DNA from: Candidatus Zixiibacteriota bacterium
GTDB taxonomy: Bacteria > Zixibacteria > MSB-5A5 > JAUVRN01
Direction of reading: 5' to 3'
DNA: 13,892 bases
Assembly (NCBI GenBank): GCA_030597645.1
Contig: JAUVRN010000016.1
Coordinates: forward strand, 1 to 13,892
Shown here: positions 7,149 through 13,110 of the stretch, in pieces
Numbering within the stretch: the first letter of the stretch is position 1
How the letters are laid out: every line of letters starts with the position of its first letter
Notes under the pieces: model-generated
Seen by the model: only the letters and a program-made list of their open reading frames with translations
Databases searched by the model: none
What the model was told of the DNA's origin: nothing
Made by a program: the position numbers and the translations under genes

Positions 7149-7661
7149 TTGGATTCTTCCTTTCGACCGGAGCGAACGAGGCTGCCTACGAGCATCCTGA
7201 GTCAGCAACGCATCACCCATCCCGCGCGGATGCTGGGTCTCGCGGTGCTGATCTCGCTATCCTGCGGGGCGTGTTCATCTTTCGACCGCGGTGCCGAAGA
7301 GACGGCGCACCTGTTCCTCGATCAGTACCTGATCGCGGCGGATCAGCAGTCGGCCATCACACTGACGATCGGCCGGGCTCGGGCACAGATTCAGCAGGAG
7401 ATAGATCTTCTCTCGGGGTTCCAGGATCGGGAGGAGGCGTTGTTGGAACAGAAGACCGCCGCACAATTCGAAAAGGTCTACGAGCGGCATCGCCCAAACG
7501 GTGACGTGGCGTTTCTATTCCGGGTGACCCTCGAGCGGGGCGGCACCGAGGTGCCGGCGCAGGAGGTGTTCCTGTTGCTCGGCATCTACGACGGCAGATA
7601 CCTGGTTAAGAGCTTTCGTTTTCGCGATCCCACCGATATCCGCACACCCGACACGCCATAA
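7149..7661 (+). CDS. Putative lipoprotein of unknown function
   Basis: I do not recognise a family. The frame is open from 7065 (GTG, overlapping the NYN gene) to 7661. The hydrophobic stretch MLGLAVLISLSCGACSSFDRG beginning at ATG 7230 resembles a lipoprotein signal ending at the Cys before SSF, though neither Cys has a classic lipobox. Starting at 7230 would leave no positive charge before the hydrophobic core, so I favour the TTG at 7149 (170 residues), which adds RITHPAR; no candidate start has a clear Shine-Dalgarno site. The mature part begins EETAHLFLDQYLIAADQQSA, continues with a charged helix (ARAQIQQEIDLLSGFQDREE) and ends in beta-rich FLFRVTLERGG and VFLLLGIYDGRYLVKSFRF. A helix followed by strands is compatible with an NTF2-like envelope domain, which is a guess. 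It may be co-transcribed with the NYN gene. Confidence 0.6.
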   Translation: MDSSFRPERTRLPTSILSQQRITHPARMLGLAVLISLSCGACSSFDRGAEETAHLFLDQYLIAADQQSAITLTIGRARAQIQQEIDLLSGFQDREEALLEQKTAAQFEKVYERHRPNGDVAFLFRVTLERGGTEVPAQEVFLLLGIYDGRYLVKSFRFRDPTDIRTPDTP

Positions 7662-8031
7662 AAATCAGCACGCCGATCTCGGTGCCGTCGGCATCTGTGA
7701 TCGGATCCCTGATTTCCTACAGGTCACCGCCCTTGCCGGGGCAGTCACGGTGGGGGTTGGGGCAGAAATAATCGGGCGGTAGTGATTCGGGCTCCGGCAT
7801 TTGGCGTAGTTTCTCCCTGTGCGGACCTCTTGACGAATATACATCAATCACTACATTGAGGATACCTGGTAGCGTCCCGCCGTACCCGCAGAAGCTGTAC
7901 TGACCGAGTCGTGCGCCGTCCCGGGCTGTTCGCAAGTGCATCCCTCGGGCGATCCCATACCTCGCACAGTGTCTCATGTGCCGCGCTACCTCACTCTAAA
8001 CGTATTTGCCCGATGGTTCGGGAGGTGAGTT
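7662..8031. other. 370-base intergenic stretch before the fibre-like gene
   Basis: No plus-strand gene and no convincing terminator were found here. The codon-level texture is less GC3-rich than the flanking genes. The only open frame worth noting is a minus-strand ORF at 7717-7977. The right end carries the strong ribosome binding site GGGAGGTGA (8020-8028) of the next gene. I see no clear promoter. Confidence 0.6.
7717..7977 (-). CDS. Doubtful small ORF with Cys-rich C-terminus, possibly a gene remnant
   Basis: 86 codons from ATG 7977, with GTGAGG 11 bases upstream on the minus strand. The predicted protein has YSFCGYGGTLPG in the middle and ends PPDYFCPNPHRDCPGKGGDL, which loosely recalls a zinc-knuckle segment. 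After the TAG stop the same frame continues with EIRDPITDADGTEIGVLI and a CxxC (ACRVCGYRW) for 42 codons before a second stop, opposite the 3' end of the lipoprotein gene. It uses rare-looking codons (AGA, AGG, CTA) compared with its neighbours. It could be a real small gene, a decayed one interrupted by a stop, or chance. I know no family for it. Confidence 0.25.
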   Translation of the reverse strand: MRHCARYGIARGMHLRTARDGARLGQYSFCGYGGTLPGILNVVIDVYSSRGPHREKLRQMPEPESLPPDYFCPNPHRDCPGKGGDL

Positions 8032-9984
8032 ATGTCTTGTAACCTGAAGCTCGTCATCGCCCTGGTCGCGGTCCTCAGCGCCACCGCCCTGGCGGATGTT
8101 CCCGCCCAACTGCCCGTACAGGGCCGGCTCACCGATTCGACCGGTGTTCCGGTTGATTCGGGCACGGTCACCTTTGGGTTCCGAATCCTGGACGCCGAGA
8201 CGGGGGGTAGTGCCATCTGGCCTGTCGCGGGCGAGGAGACCCAGCCGATCTACATCGCGGCGGGCGGTCTCTGGCAGGCGGCCGTCGGTGCGGTGCTGCC
8301 TCTGACCGGGGCGGTCTTTGCGGACTCGGTGCGCTGGCTCGAGATCACAGTCGACGCCGGAACCGGGCCCGAGACGCTCTCACGCATTCGACTGCTCACC
8401 GCACCGTACGTGTTTCGGGCCGATCACGCGCTGACATCCGACGTCGCGGCGCTGGCACTCGATGCCCAGTTGCTCGGCGGATCCTCTCCATTGGACTTTG
8501 CGGCAGCCGGACACATGCACAGCCCTGACCAGATCGATCCTCAGGGTGACGCCAGCGGCCTCGACGCCGATCGGCTCGACGGTGAGGAGGGGGACCACTA
8601 CACCACCGCCGACCACCTGACCGGTCTCCTGCCGGAGTCCGTGCGCTCCGCCAGCAATCTCGCACGCACGGATGTCTCCAACGTCTTCACGGGTCATCAG
8701 ACGTTTCCGAGTGCCGCGTTCACGACCACCGTCGCACCGCCGTTCAGCGTGATGAGCACGGACGTGGTGACCAATCTCAATGTCGACCAGCTCGACGGCC
8801 AGGATGCGGTCGATTTCGCGGCTGCCGCGCACACGCACGCGCCGGGAGAGATTTCGCCCCAGGGTAGTGGCAGTGGCCTCGACGCGGATCTGCTCGACGG
8901 ACAGGAAGCCTCCGATTTTGCCAGCGATCCGCACAGCCACGACGGTCTCTGGTGGGCCAACGGCGCCAACTACTTTTACAATGCCGGTCGTGTCGGCATC
9001 GGCACCACGAGCCCGGAGGCCATGCTCCACGTGGCCAAGGGGGCTCTCTCGGGCGCGGTACCCAACAGTGGTACGGTGGGTGTCTTCGAGTCGGACAACA
9101 TCGGTTACGTATCCATCCTGACTCCGGACTTCGCGGAGCGGGGCATTCTCTTCGGCCAACCGTCATCGGCCATGGCCGGCGGGATCATCTACAACAACAC
9201 ACTCACGCCCGGTGGTATGCAGTTTCGCACGGCGTTCAATGTGACCGGAATGGCGCTCGAGTCGTCCGGTCGGCTCTCCATAGGCACATTCACCGGGACC
9301 GGGCAGCTTCACATCAACGGCATCTCTTCCAATTCGACCGTAATCCTGCCCCAGAACTCCATCAGCAACGGCGAAATCCTCGATGAGCCGGGCATCGTGG
9401 CCGACGTCAACGCTGCCGTGGTGACGCTCGGATCAACCGCCATGCAGGACATCGTCACCGTCACCATCACCACACCGGCGGCGGGCTACATCGTCGTCGA
9501 GGCCAAGTGCAACGGGCTCACGCACGGCACCACGGGGCGCAATCTGGGTATCGTACAGATCGACAGGACATCCGGCGGCAGCGCGACTTCACCCTATTTC
9601 GCCACATTCGGCCTGGTGGGGTACGCCAACACGACACTGGCGAACAGTTTTCCGGTATGCGTCAAGCGGATCTACTTCGAAACCGCCGGGTCGTATACAT
9701 TCCGCCTCGAAGCGGCGGAAAATGCGGGGAACTTCGCAGGTGCCGTCACCCGGGTCGGACAGTCCATGATCACGGCCACGTTCATCCCGACGTCGTACGG
9801 ATCCGTGACCACGATAGTGCCCGCGGAGGAGTCCATCGGCTTTGCCGGTGCACAGTCTTCAGCCACCGGGGATGGCTACCGGGTCGACCTGCGAGAGCTC
9901 GAGATCCGGGCGCTGAGGCTGCGTGCGGAGGCTGAGCGGGCGGAGCAGACGCTGGCGCGGGCGAGGCGTCAGATGGAGCAGTAG
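8032..9984 (+). CDS. Secreted tail-fibre-like repeat protein
   Basis: A 650-residue exported protein, probably a surface or extracellular fibre. ATG 8032 has GGGAGG at 8020-8025, 6 bases upstream. Residues 1-21 are a signal peptide (cleavage near ALA-DV). Residues 25-135 resemble the N-terminal domain of many secreted 'QGRLTD' proteins: VQGRLTDSTGVPVDSG, then RWLEITVDAG and LLTAPYVFRADHA. Residues 150-305 hold two 32-residue imperfect repeats (155-186 and 261-292) of the form DFAAA-H-H...PQG..SGLDAD.LDG plus a partial third (295-304). Residues 317-333 read NAGRVGIGTTSPEAMLHV, a motif common in phage tail fibres and bacterial adhesins. Residues about 430-605 look like a beta-sandwich (TVTITTPAAGYIVVEAKCNG, with paired strands). 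The last 30 residues are a charged coiled coil. There is no endosialidase-type chaperone that I can recognise. It stands alone between a gene-poor stretch and its own terminator, upstream of minor pilin genes. Confidence 0.8.
   Translation: MSCNLKLVIALVAVLSATALADVPAQLPVQGRLTDSTGVPVDSGTVTFGFRILDAETGGSAIWPVAGEETQPIYIAAGGLWQAAVGAVLPLTGAVFADSVRWLEITVDAGTGPETLSRIRLLTAPYVFRADHALTSDVAALALDAQLLGGSSPLDFAAAGHMHSPDQIDPQGDASGLDADRLDGEEGDHYTTADHLTGLLPESVRSASNLARTDVSNVFTGHQTFPSAAFTTTVAPPFSVMSTDVVTNLNVDQLDGQDAVDFAAAAHTHAPGEISPQGSGSGLDADLLDGQEASDFASDPHSHDGLWWANGANYFYNAGRVGIGTTSPEAMLHVAKGALSGAVPNSGTVGVFESDNIGYVSILTPDFAERGILFGQPSSAMAGGIIYNNTLTPGGMQFRTAFNVTGMALESSGRLSIGTFTGTGQLHINGISSNSTVILPQNSISNGEILDEPGIVADVNAAVVTLGSTAMQDIVTVTITTPAAGYIVVEAKCNGLTHGTTGRNLGIVQIDRTSGGSATSPYFATFGLVGYANTTLANSFPVCVKRIYFETAGSYTFRLEAAENAGNFAGAVTRVGQSMITATFIPTSYGSVTTIVPAEESIGFAGAQSSATGDGYRVDLRELEIRALRLRAEAERAEQTLARARRQMEQ
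8494..8907 (+). repeat. Two 96-bp imperfect repeats in the fibre-like gene
   Basis: Copies at 8494-8589 and 8812-8907 lie 318 bases apart and encode 32-residue units with shared DFAAA, HxH, PQG, SGLDAD and LDG. A shortened third copy, DFASDPHSHD, lies at 8914-8943. The similarity is clearer in protein than in DNA, so the duplication is old. Confidence 0.85.
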
Positions 9985-10013
9985 TGCTCGCCTAACAGGA
10001 AAGACATACTATG

Positions 10014-10038
10014 GGCCCGGCACCGTTCGGGCCTTTTT
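10014..10038 (+). terminator. Rho-independent terminator after the fibre-like gene
   Basis: GGCCCG (10014-10019) pairs with CGGGCC (10028-10033) around an 8-base loop, which can close further by one G-U pair. Five T residues (10034-10038) follow. It lies 29 bases after the stop. Confidence 0.88.
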
Positions 10039-10107
10039 GTTCGGGGACTTGAACTTACGCGGCTGGAACGTGGGATTGACGGAATGCGGTGTGGCGCGGC
10101 TCCCACA

Positions 10108-10305
10108 CTCGGCTGCACGAACGGTGCTTCCGAGGCCGATCGAGACTCCGGTGAGTAAGCCTGTACGACATTGGGACAGCTGATCTGATTCTGATCAGCC
10201 TCATAAGTGAATCGCTTCTAACCGTTTAACATACGGCTTCCAGGCCCATCAGGCTGATCGGTGGCGCCGGGAAGCCGATATACCTCAGGAGGGGTTATGC
10301 CCCGG
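10108..10305 (+). promoter_or_regulatory. Structured leader upstream of minor pilin genes, possible cis-regulatory RNA
   Basis: In this 300-base gap several pairings stand out. CTCGG/CCGAG (10108-10112, 10130-10134) encloses GCAC/GTGC (10115-10118, 10124-10127). GCTGATC (10179-10185) pairs perfectly with GATCAGC (10193-10199). The same bases, as GATCAGCCT (10193-10201), can instead pair over 9 bp with AGGCTGATC (10251-10259), enclosing two small hairpins (AAGTG/CGCTT and CCGT/ACGG). Just downstream, GGGG (10291-10294) can pair with CCCC (10300-10303) across a ribosome binding site and ATG. It does not match the c-di-GMP-I riboswitch consensus or others I could recall. I found no convincing promoter in the gap. 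Confidence 0.4.
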
Positions 10306-10362
10306 AAGCGGCACGTGAATTGCGTACCAGCAGGGTGCAATGAAGACACTACGAGTTTGTAG
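10297..10362 (+). CDS. Possible 21-residue leader peptide overlapping pilW
   Basis: A short frame starts at ATG 10297 directly after a strong AGGAGGGG (10287-10294) and ends at TAG 10362, 22 bases inside the pilW-like gene. The encoded peptide begins MPRKRHVNC and is basic at its start. The ribosome binding site is much better than that of pilW itself (AGGG, 4 bases before ATG 10340), so ribosomes may load here and re-start at pilW. The spacing from the G run to the ATG is short, and the peptide has no recognisable family. Confidence 0.35.
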   Translation: MPRKRHVNCVPAGCNEDTTSL

Positions 10363-10966
10363 AGGGATCGGGCGGTGGCTCACTCCATCTGCCTGGCAGA
10401 GGTCGCCACTCGCCGTTCTGCACAATCATCGAGGGATCTCCATCATTGAGATCCTGTTGGCGGGCTTCGTGATGGCTGTAGTGAGCATATCGGCGCTACA
10501 ATTCTATCAGAGCCAGCACGGCCAGTTCATACGGCAGAGCGATGTGGCGGACACGCAGCAGAGCCTGAGAGCCACGATGGACGAACTCACCCGTAAGATC
10601 CGGCTCGCAGGGTATCGTGTCTATGGCCAGACCGCGATCATGACGCTGTCCGACGACACGTGGCTCGCGCTGCGGTATCATGACGGAGACAGCGTACGCA
10701 CGGAGCTGTTTTTTCTCCTCCAAAACTCGCTCACCGGGCGGACCGACCTGATGACGCAAATGAATGGGCAGGCCATGCAGGTGTTCGCCGAGGGGATCGA
10801 CTCGGTGCTGTTCACGCCGGGGGGCACTGGAGGCGGCATAGAGTGGATCACCATCCGTCTGGTGGCCAAGAGTGCCAATGAGGGATTCCAGACAGCGGGC
10901 AGCAGTACATCAGGTCAGCATCTGTATCGTCGCCTGACTTCGACCATCAACCTTCGGAATCGTTAG
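10340..10966 (+). CDS. pilW: PilW-like minor pilin
   Basis: Prepilin-type minor subunit of the type IV pilus, processed by prepilin peptidase PilD at the inner membrane. The 208-residue product has a leader of about 33 residues followed by HRG-ISIIEILLAGFVMAVVSI: Gly at -1, Glu at +5 of the mature protein and a hydrophobic N-terminal helix. The continuation ALQFYQSQHGQF, QQSLRATMDELTRKIRLAGY is the usual PilW pattern, where an array-like helix precedes the globular part. The leader is long for a type IV prepilin, but no other in-frame ATG, GTG or TTG lies between 10340 and the cleavage site. The pilX-like gene begins 34 bases downstream, implying one transcript. PilV, FimT and PilY1 genes, common companions, are not present in this window next to it. 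Confidence 0.85.
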   Translation: MKTLRVCRGIGRWLTPSAWQRSPLAVLHNHRGISIIEILLAGFVMAVVSISALQFYQSQHGQFIRQSDVADTQQSLRATMDELTRKIRLAGYRVYGQTAIMTLSDDTWLALRYHDGDSVRTELFFLLQNSLTGRTDLMTQMNGQAMQVFAEGIDSVLFTPGGTGGGIEWITIRLVAKSANEGFQTAGSSTSGQHLYRRLTSTINLRNR

Positions 10967-11000
10967 TGTGTGCAGAATGCCCCACTCGAGGAGCAGGAAC

Positions 11001-12638
11001 ATGAATCCACTGAGGAATGAACGCGGAATGGCTCTGGTGATCGTCATGGCCATGCTCGTGATGATCAGCCTGATCGGCATTGCCGCCGTTCGCAATTCGT
11101 CCACGGAGATGGACATTGCGGAGGCGCTGATCCATCGCACCAAGTCGTTCTATACGGCCGAGGCGGGCCTGGAACTGGCCGTGGCCACCATGCGAGCCAA
11201 TCCTGACATGGTTAACAAGGACTCCCTCCTCTCGATCATCAACGTGGATAGCGTGCTGGGCGACGGATCCTTCCAGGTTCAGATGGCCAATACCTATCCG
11301 ATTCGGACGGTCTCATCGTTCGGGCACGATGTTCAGGGTGAGGCGGGCGTGGCCGTGGATGTGTATCACCGCCGTACTCCGATCAACGCCTGGAACAACG
11401 CCATTTTTGCAGGCGTAGGGCAGTCCGGCCGTGGTATTGCCGGTAACGTGGATATTCACGGCTCCGTGCACATTCTCGGAGACGGGGAGCCGTTTACCGA
11501 TGACAACGGCAACGAACAGTGGGATGATGTGGATGAGTTTACGGACCTCAACGGCGACGGAATCTGGCAGGCCGGCGAACCGCTGACGCTCGACCATGCT
11601 GGCGATGGTCTGTGGGATGTCGCCGAGCCGTTCGTCGACGACAACGGCAACGGTGCGTACGACGAGACACTTCTGGCGACCGACCTGTCGTTCGAGGCCG
11701 GCGGTACATCGGCGATCCAAAACAACTACAGCGGCCTCCCGGCTCTCTTCGCATCACGCCTGCCCCCACTGAGCACTATTCCCTTCAATGGCGAGATGGT
11801 GCAAACACTGGACGCCGAGATACGGGTCAAACACGGACGCGTGAACCTGTCCGGAGCAGCACACATAGGCGAACCCGATGTGTCCGGAGGAGCACCGGCG
11901 CAGAAGGAGACGATGGACAATGTCTATGTGAATGACGGGTACGGCGGTACGGCCGGAGTGACCCAGATCTATTCGGACAACGGCACCGCCAACGGGTACG
12001 ACATCCCGGGAGACGCAATCAAGTTTCCCTCACAGAATGACAGCGTTGCGGGGTATGCGACCCACCGTGCGTGGCTGGCAGGCCACGCGCTGGTCATCAG
12101 CGGCGACCTCGAGATCAAACCCGGGGTTGCCTATACGAGTCCTGCCAGCACCAAGGGCAGCATCAATGTGGACGCCGCCGGTAATATCACGATTTCGGGT
12201 ATCGTCGTCGTGACCGGGGAAGTCTACTTCAGTGCGGGAAAAGGTGCATTGCGGGGTGACCCACTGGTGTACGATGGCCGGGGCACTATCGTGTCGGGCG
12301 GAGATATGCACATCAATACGCACGTGATCTCCAAGGGCGATTTCCCCAGCGACGACGTCATGGGCTTCATCGCCGGCCAGAATCTCGAGTTGGGCACGGG
12401 AGCGGGCGCGTCACATCTAGATCTCATGGGTGCGTTCTATGCTCAGCAGACGATCATCAATGAAAAGCAGAACATGATCGCCGGGGCGACGGTTTCCAAT
12501 TACTTCCAGGTGGCCAACGTACCCTCCATCTATCAGGTGCCGGCGCTCGTAGATAATTTGCCGCCCGGCATGCCCGGGGGCGTCACCTTCAACATTCTGG
12601 TGTGGCGGGAACTGGCATCTACCTGGAGAGAATTGTAA
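11001..12638 (+). CDS. pilX: PilX-like pilus protein with calcium-loop-type repeats
   Basis: Minor pilin or pilus-assembly protein of the PilX_N type. ATG 11001 is chosen because GAGGAG (10988-10993) and AGGA just upstream fit, and the protein then begins MNPLRNERG followed by MALVIVMAMLVMISLIGIAAV, the classic leader plus N-terminal helix. The next segment, STEMDIAEALIHRTKSFYTAEAGLELA (about 34-60), is the PilX_N continuation. The +5 Glu of most pilins is absent, as in many PilX proteins. Total length is 545 residues, far longer than proteobacterial PilX (about 170-200). Residues 163-222 form four Asp/Asn/Gly-rich repeats resembling calcium-binding loops. The C-terminal half (about 350-540) is rich in short strands (ISGDLEIKPG, NITISGIVVVTGEVYFS, MHINTHVISKG), suggesting a beta-helix-like body. 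It follows pilW by 34 bases and is followed by a terminator. Confidence 0.8.
   Translation: MNPLRNERGMALVIVMAMLVMISLIGIAAVRNSSTEMDIAEALIHRTKSFYTAEAGLELAVATMRANPDMVNKDSLLSIINVDSVLGDGSFQVQMANTYPIRTVSSFGHDVQGEAGVAVDVYHRRTPINAWNNAIFAGVGQSGRGIAGNVDIHGSVHILGDGEPFTDDNGNEQWDDVDEFTDLNGDGIWQAGEPLTLDHAGDGLWDVAEPFVDDNGNGAYDETLLATDLSFEAGGTSAIQNNYSGLPALFASRLPPLSTIPFNGEMVQTLDAEIRVKHGRVNLSGAAHIGEPDVSGGAPAQKETMDNVYVNDGYGGTAGVTQIYSDNGTANGYDIPGDAIKFPSQNDSVAGYATHRAWLAGHALVISGDLEIKPGVAYTSPASTKGSINVDAAGNITISGIVVVTGEVYFSAGKGALRGDPLVYDGRGTIVSGGDMHINTHVISKGDFPSDDVMGFIAGQNLELGTGAGASHLDLMGAFYAQQTIINEKQNMIAGATVSNYFQVANVPSIYQVPALVDNLPPGMPGGVTFNILVWRELASTWREL
11487..11666 (+). repeat. Four calcium-loop-like repeats inside the PilX-like protein
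   Basis: Residues 163-222 read as four units with a spacing of about 14-16 residues, centred on D-D-N-G-N (168), D-L-N-G-D-G (182), D-H-A-G-D-G (198) and D-D-N-G-N-G (214). Each is followed by an aromatic residue and a short acidic segment, several ending E-P-F or E-P-L. The D-x-N-G-D-G pattern is that of dockerin or EF-hand-type calcium loops. Confidence 0.75.
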
Positions 12639-12675
12639 GAAACACCTCAAGGACGTCGTCTTGTAGGACTTCTCA

Positions 12676-12706
12676 GGGGCGCTGCGCAACGCGGCGCCCC
12701 TTTATT
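12676..12706 (+). terminator. Terminator after the pilX-like gene
   Basis: An 11-bp hairpin (12676-12686 with 12690-12700, one T-G wobble) with a 3-base loop is followed by TTTATT. The T tract serves the plus strand only; the minus-strand gene ending at 12742 gets no U run from it. Confidence 0.88.
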
Positions 12707-12741
12707 GGTGTCACCTGTGACAGGCAACCTGACGATGAACG

Positions 12742-12939
12742 TCAGACCGTACTCTCCGGCTCTTCGTCGAGCGTGGCTTTGCTCATGGCTTCATCCTGAG
12801 CGTCGAAGCATGACGGACAGAGTGGTGCGCCGTCGGCGCGCGATTTGGTGTGGAGGTCGCAGACCCACTCATTGCACTCAGCGCAGCGGCTGCTGGCTTC
12901 GCCGACCTGGCCGTCGAGGGCGCAGACTTCACATTCCAT
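12742..12939 (-). CDS. Small two-zinc treble-clef-like protein
   Basis: A 65-residue protein of unknown function. I start at ATG 12939 because the protein then opens directly with the first zinc pair and GGGGG lies upstream on the minus strand; the longer frame from 12984 adds 15 residues that look non-coding. Eight potential ligands occur in order: C3-x2-C6, C19-x2-C22, C27-x2-H30 and C41-x2-C44. This C-x2-C-x12-C-x2-C-x4-C-x2-H-x10-C-x2-C spacing is that of two-zinc cross-brace fingers such as FYVE, B-box or AN1. A short acidic tail (DEEPESTV) follows. The density of metal ligands and good context argue that it is real. It is transcribed away from sdhC across a shared promoter region. Binding partner unknown; protein-protein interaction or a redox/metal sensing role would be guesses. 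Confidence 0.72.
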   Translation of the reverse strand: MECEVCALDGQVGEASSRCAECNEWVCDLHTKSRADGAPLCPSCFDAQDEAMSKATLDEEPESTV

Positions 12940-12992
12940 GGCTATCCAATCCCCCTGGTGTCCTGAACCTCTGACGCAGAACACAAACTGAA

Positions 12993-13021
12993 ATCATCAG
13001 TCAATACGGAGGATTGGTCAA
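12993..13021 (-). promoter_or_regulatory. Putative promoter for the zinc-finger gene
   Basis: On the minus strand, TTGACC (13021-13016), a 17-base spacer and GATGAT (12998-12993) fit a sigma-70 type promoter. Start would be near 12986, leaving a leader of about 47 bases. Confidence 0.4.
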
Positions 13022-13051
13022 GGTGTTGCGGACCTTTCGGAGTACTTGACC
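13016..13051. promoter_or_regulatory. Inverted repeat joining the two divergent -35 boxes
   Basis: GGTCAAG (13016-13022) and CTTGACC (13045-13051) are perfect 7-bp arms with a 22-base gap. Each arm is also the -35 region of one of the divergent promoters. It may be a dimeric regulator site or only the mirror image of two identical -35 boxes. Confidence 0.45.
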
Positions 13052-13074
13052 GGTTTGTCGACATTCCATATCCT
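13046..13074 (+). promoter_or_regulatory. Putative promoter for sdhC-sdhA
   Basis: TTGACC (13046-13051), a 17-base spacer and TATCCT (13069-13074) form a good sigma-70 type promoter. Start would be near 13081, about 30 bases before the sdhC ATG. Confidence 0.6.
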
Positions 13075-13110
13075 GCTGCTCAACTCACCTGATGGGTGGG
13101 GTGTGGCTAG

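Noticed and set aside
7717..7977. Transposase fragment
   Set aside because: The CPNP...CPGKGG segment loosely recalls transposase zinc motifs, but no catalytic residues, terminal inverted repeats or target duplications are visible.
8380..9159. 259-codon minus-strand open frame
   Set aside because: It is opposite the fibre-like gene and has an antisense-type composition; the plus frame has signal peptide, repeats and known motifs.
8032..9984. Prophage tail fibre gene
   Set aside because: It has an export signal, its own terminator and no phage structural or integration genes nearby, so a cellular secreted protein is more likely.
9923..10183. 86-codon frame across the terminator after the fibre-like gene
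   Set aside because: It begins inside the upstream gene's coiled coil and reads through an intrinsic terminator, with no protein-like features.
10179..10305. Cyclic-di-GMP type I riboswitch before the pilin genes
   Set aside because: The region is structured, but the conserved core bases of that class are not present.
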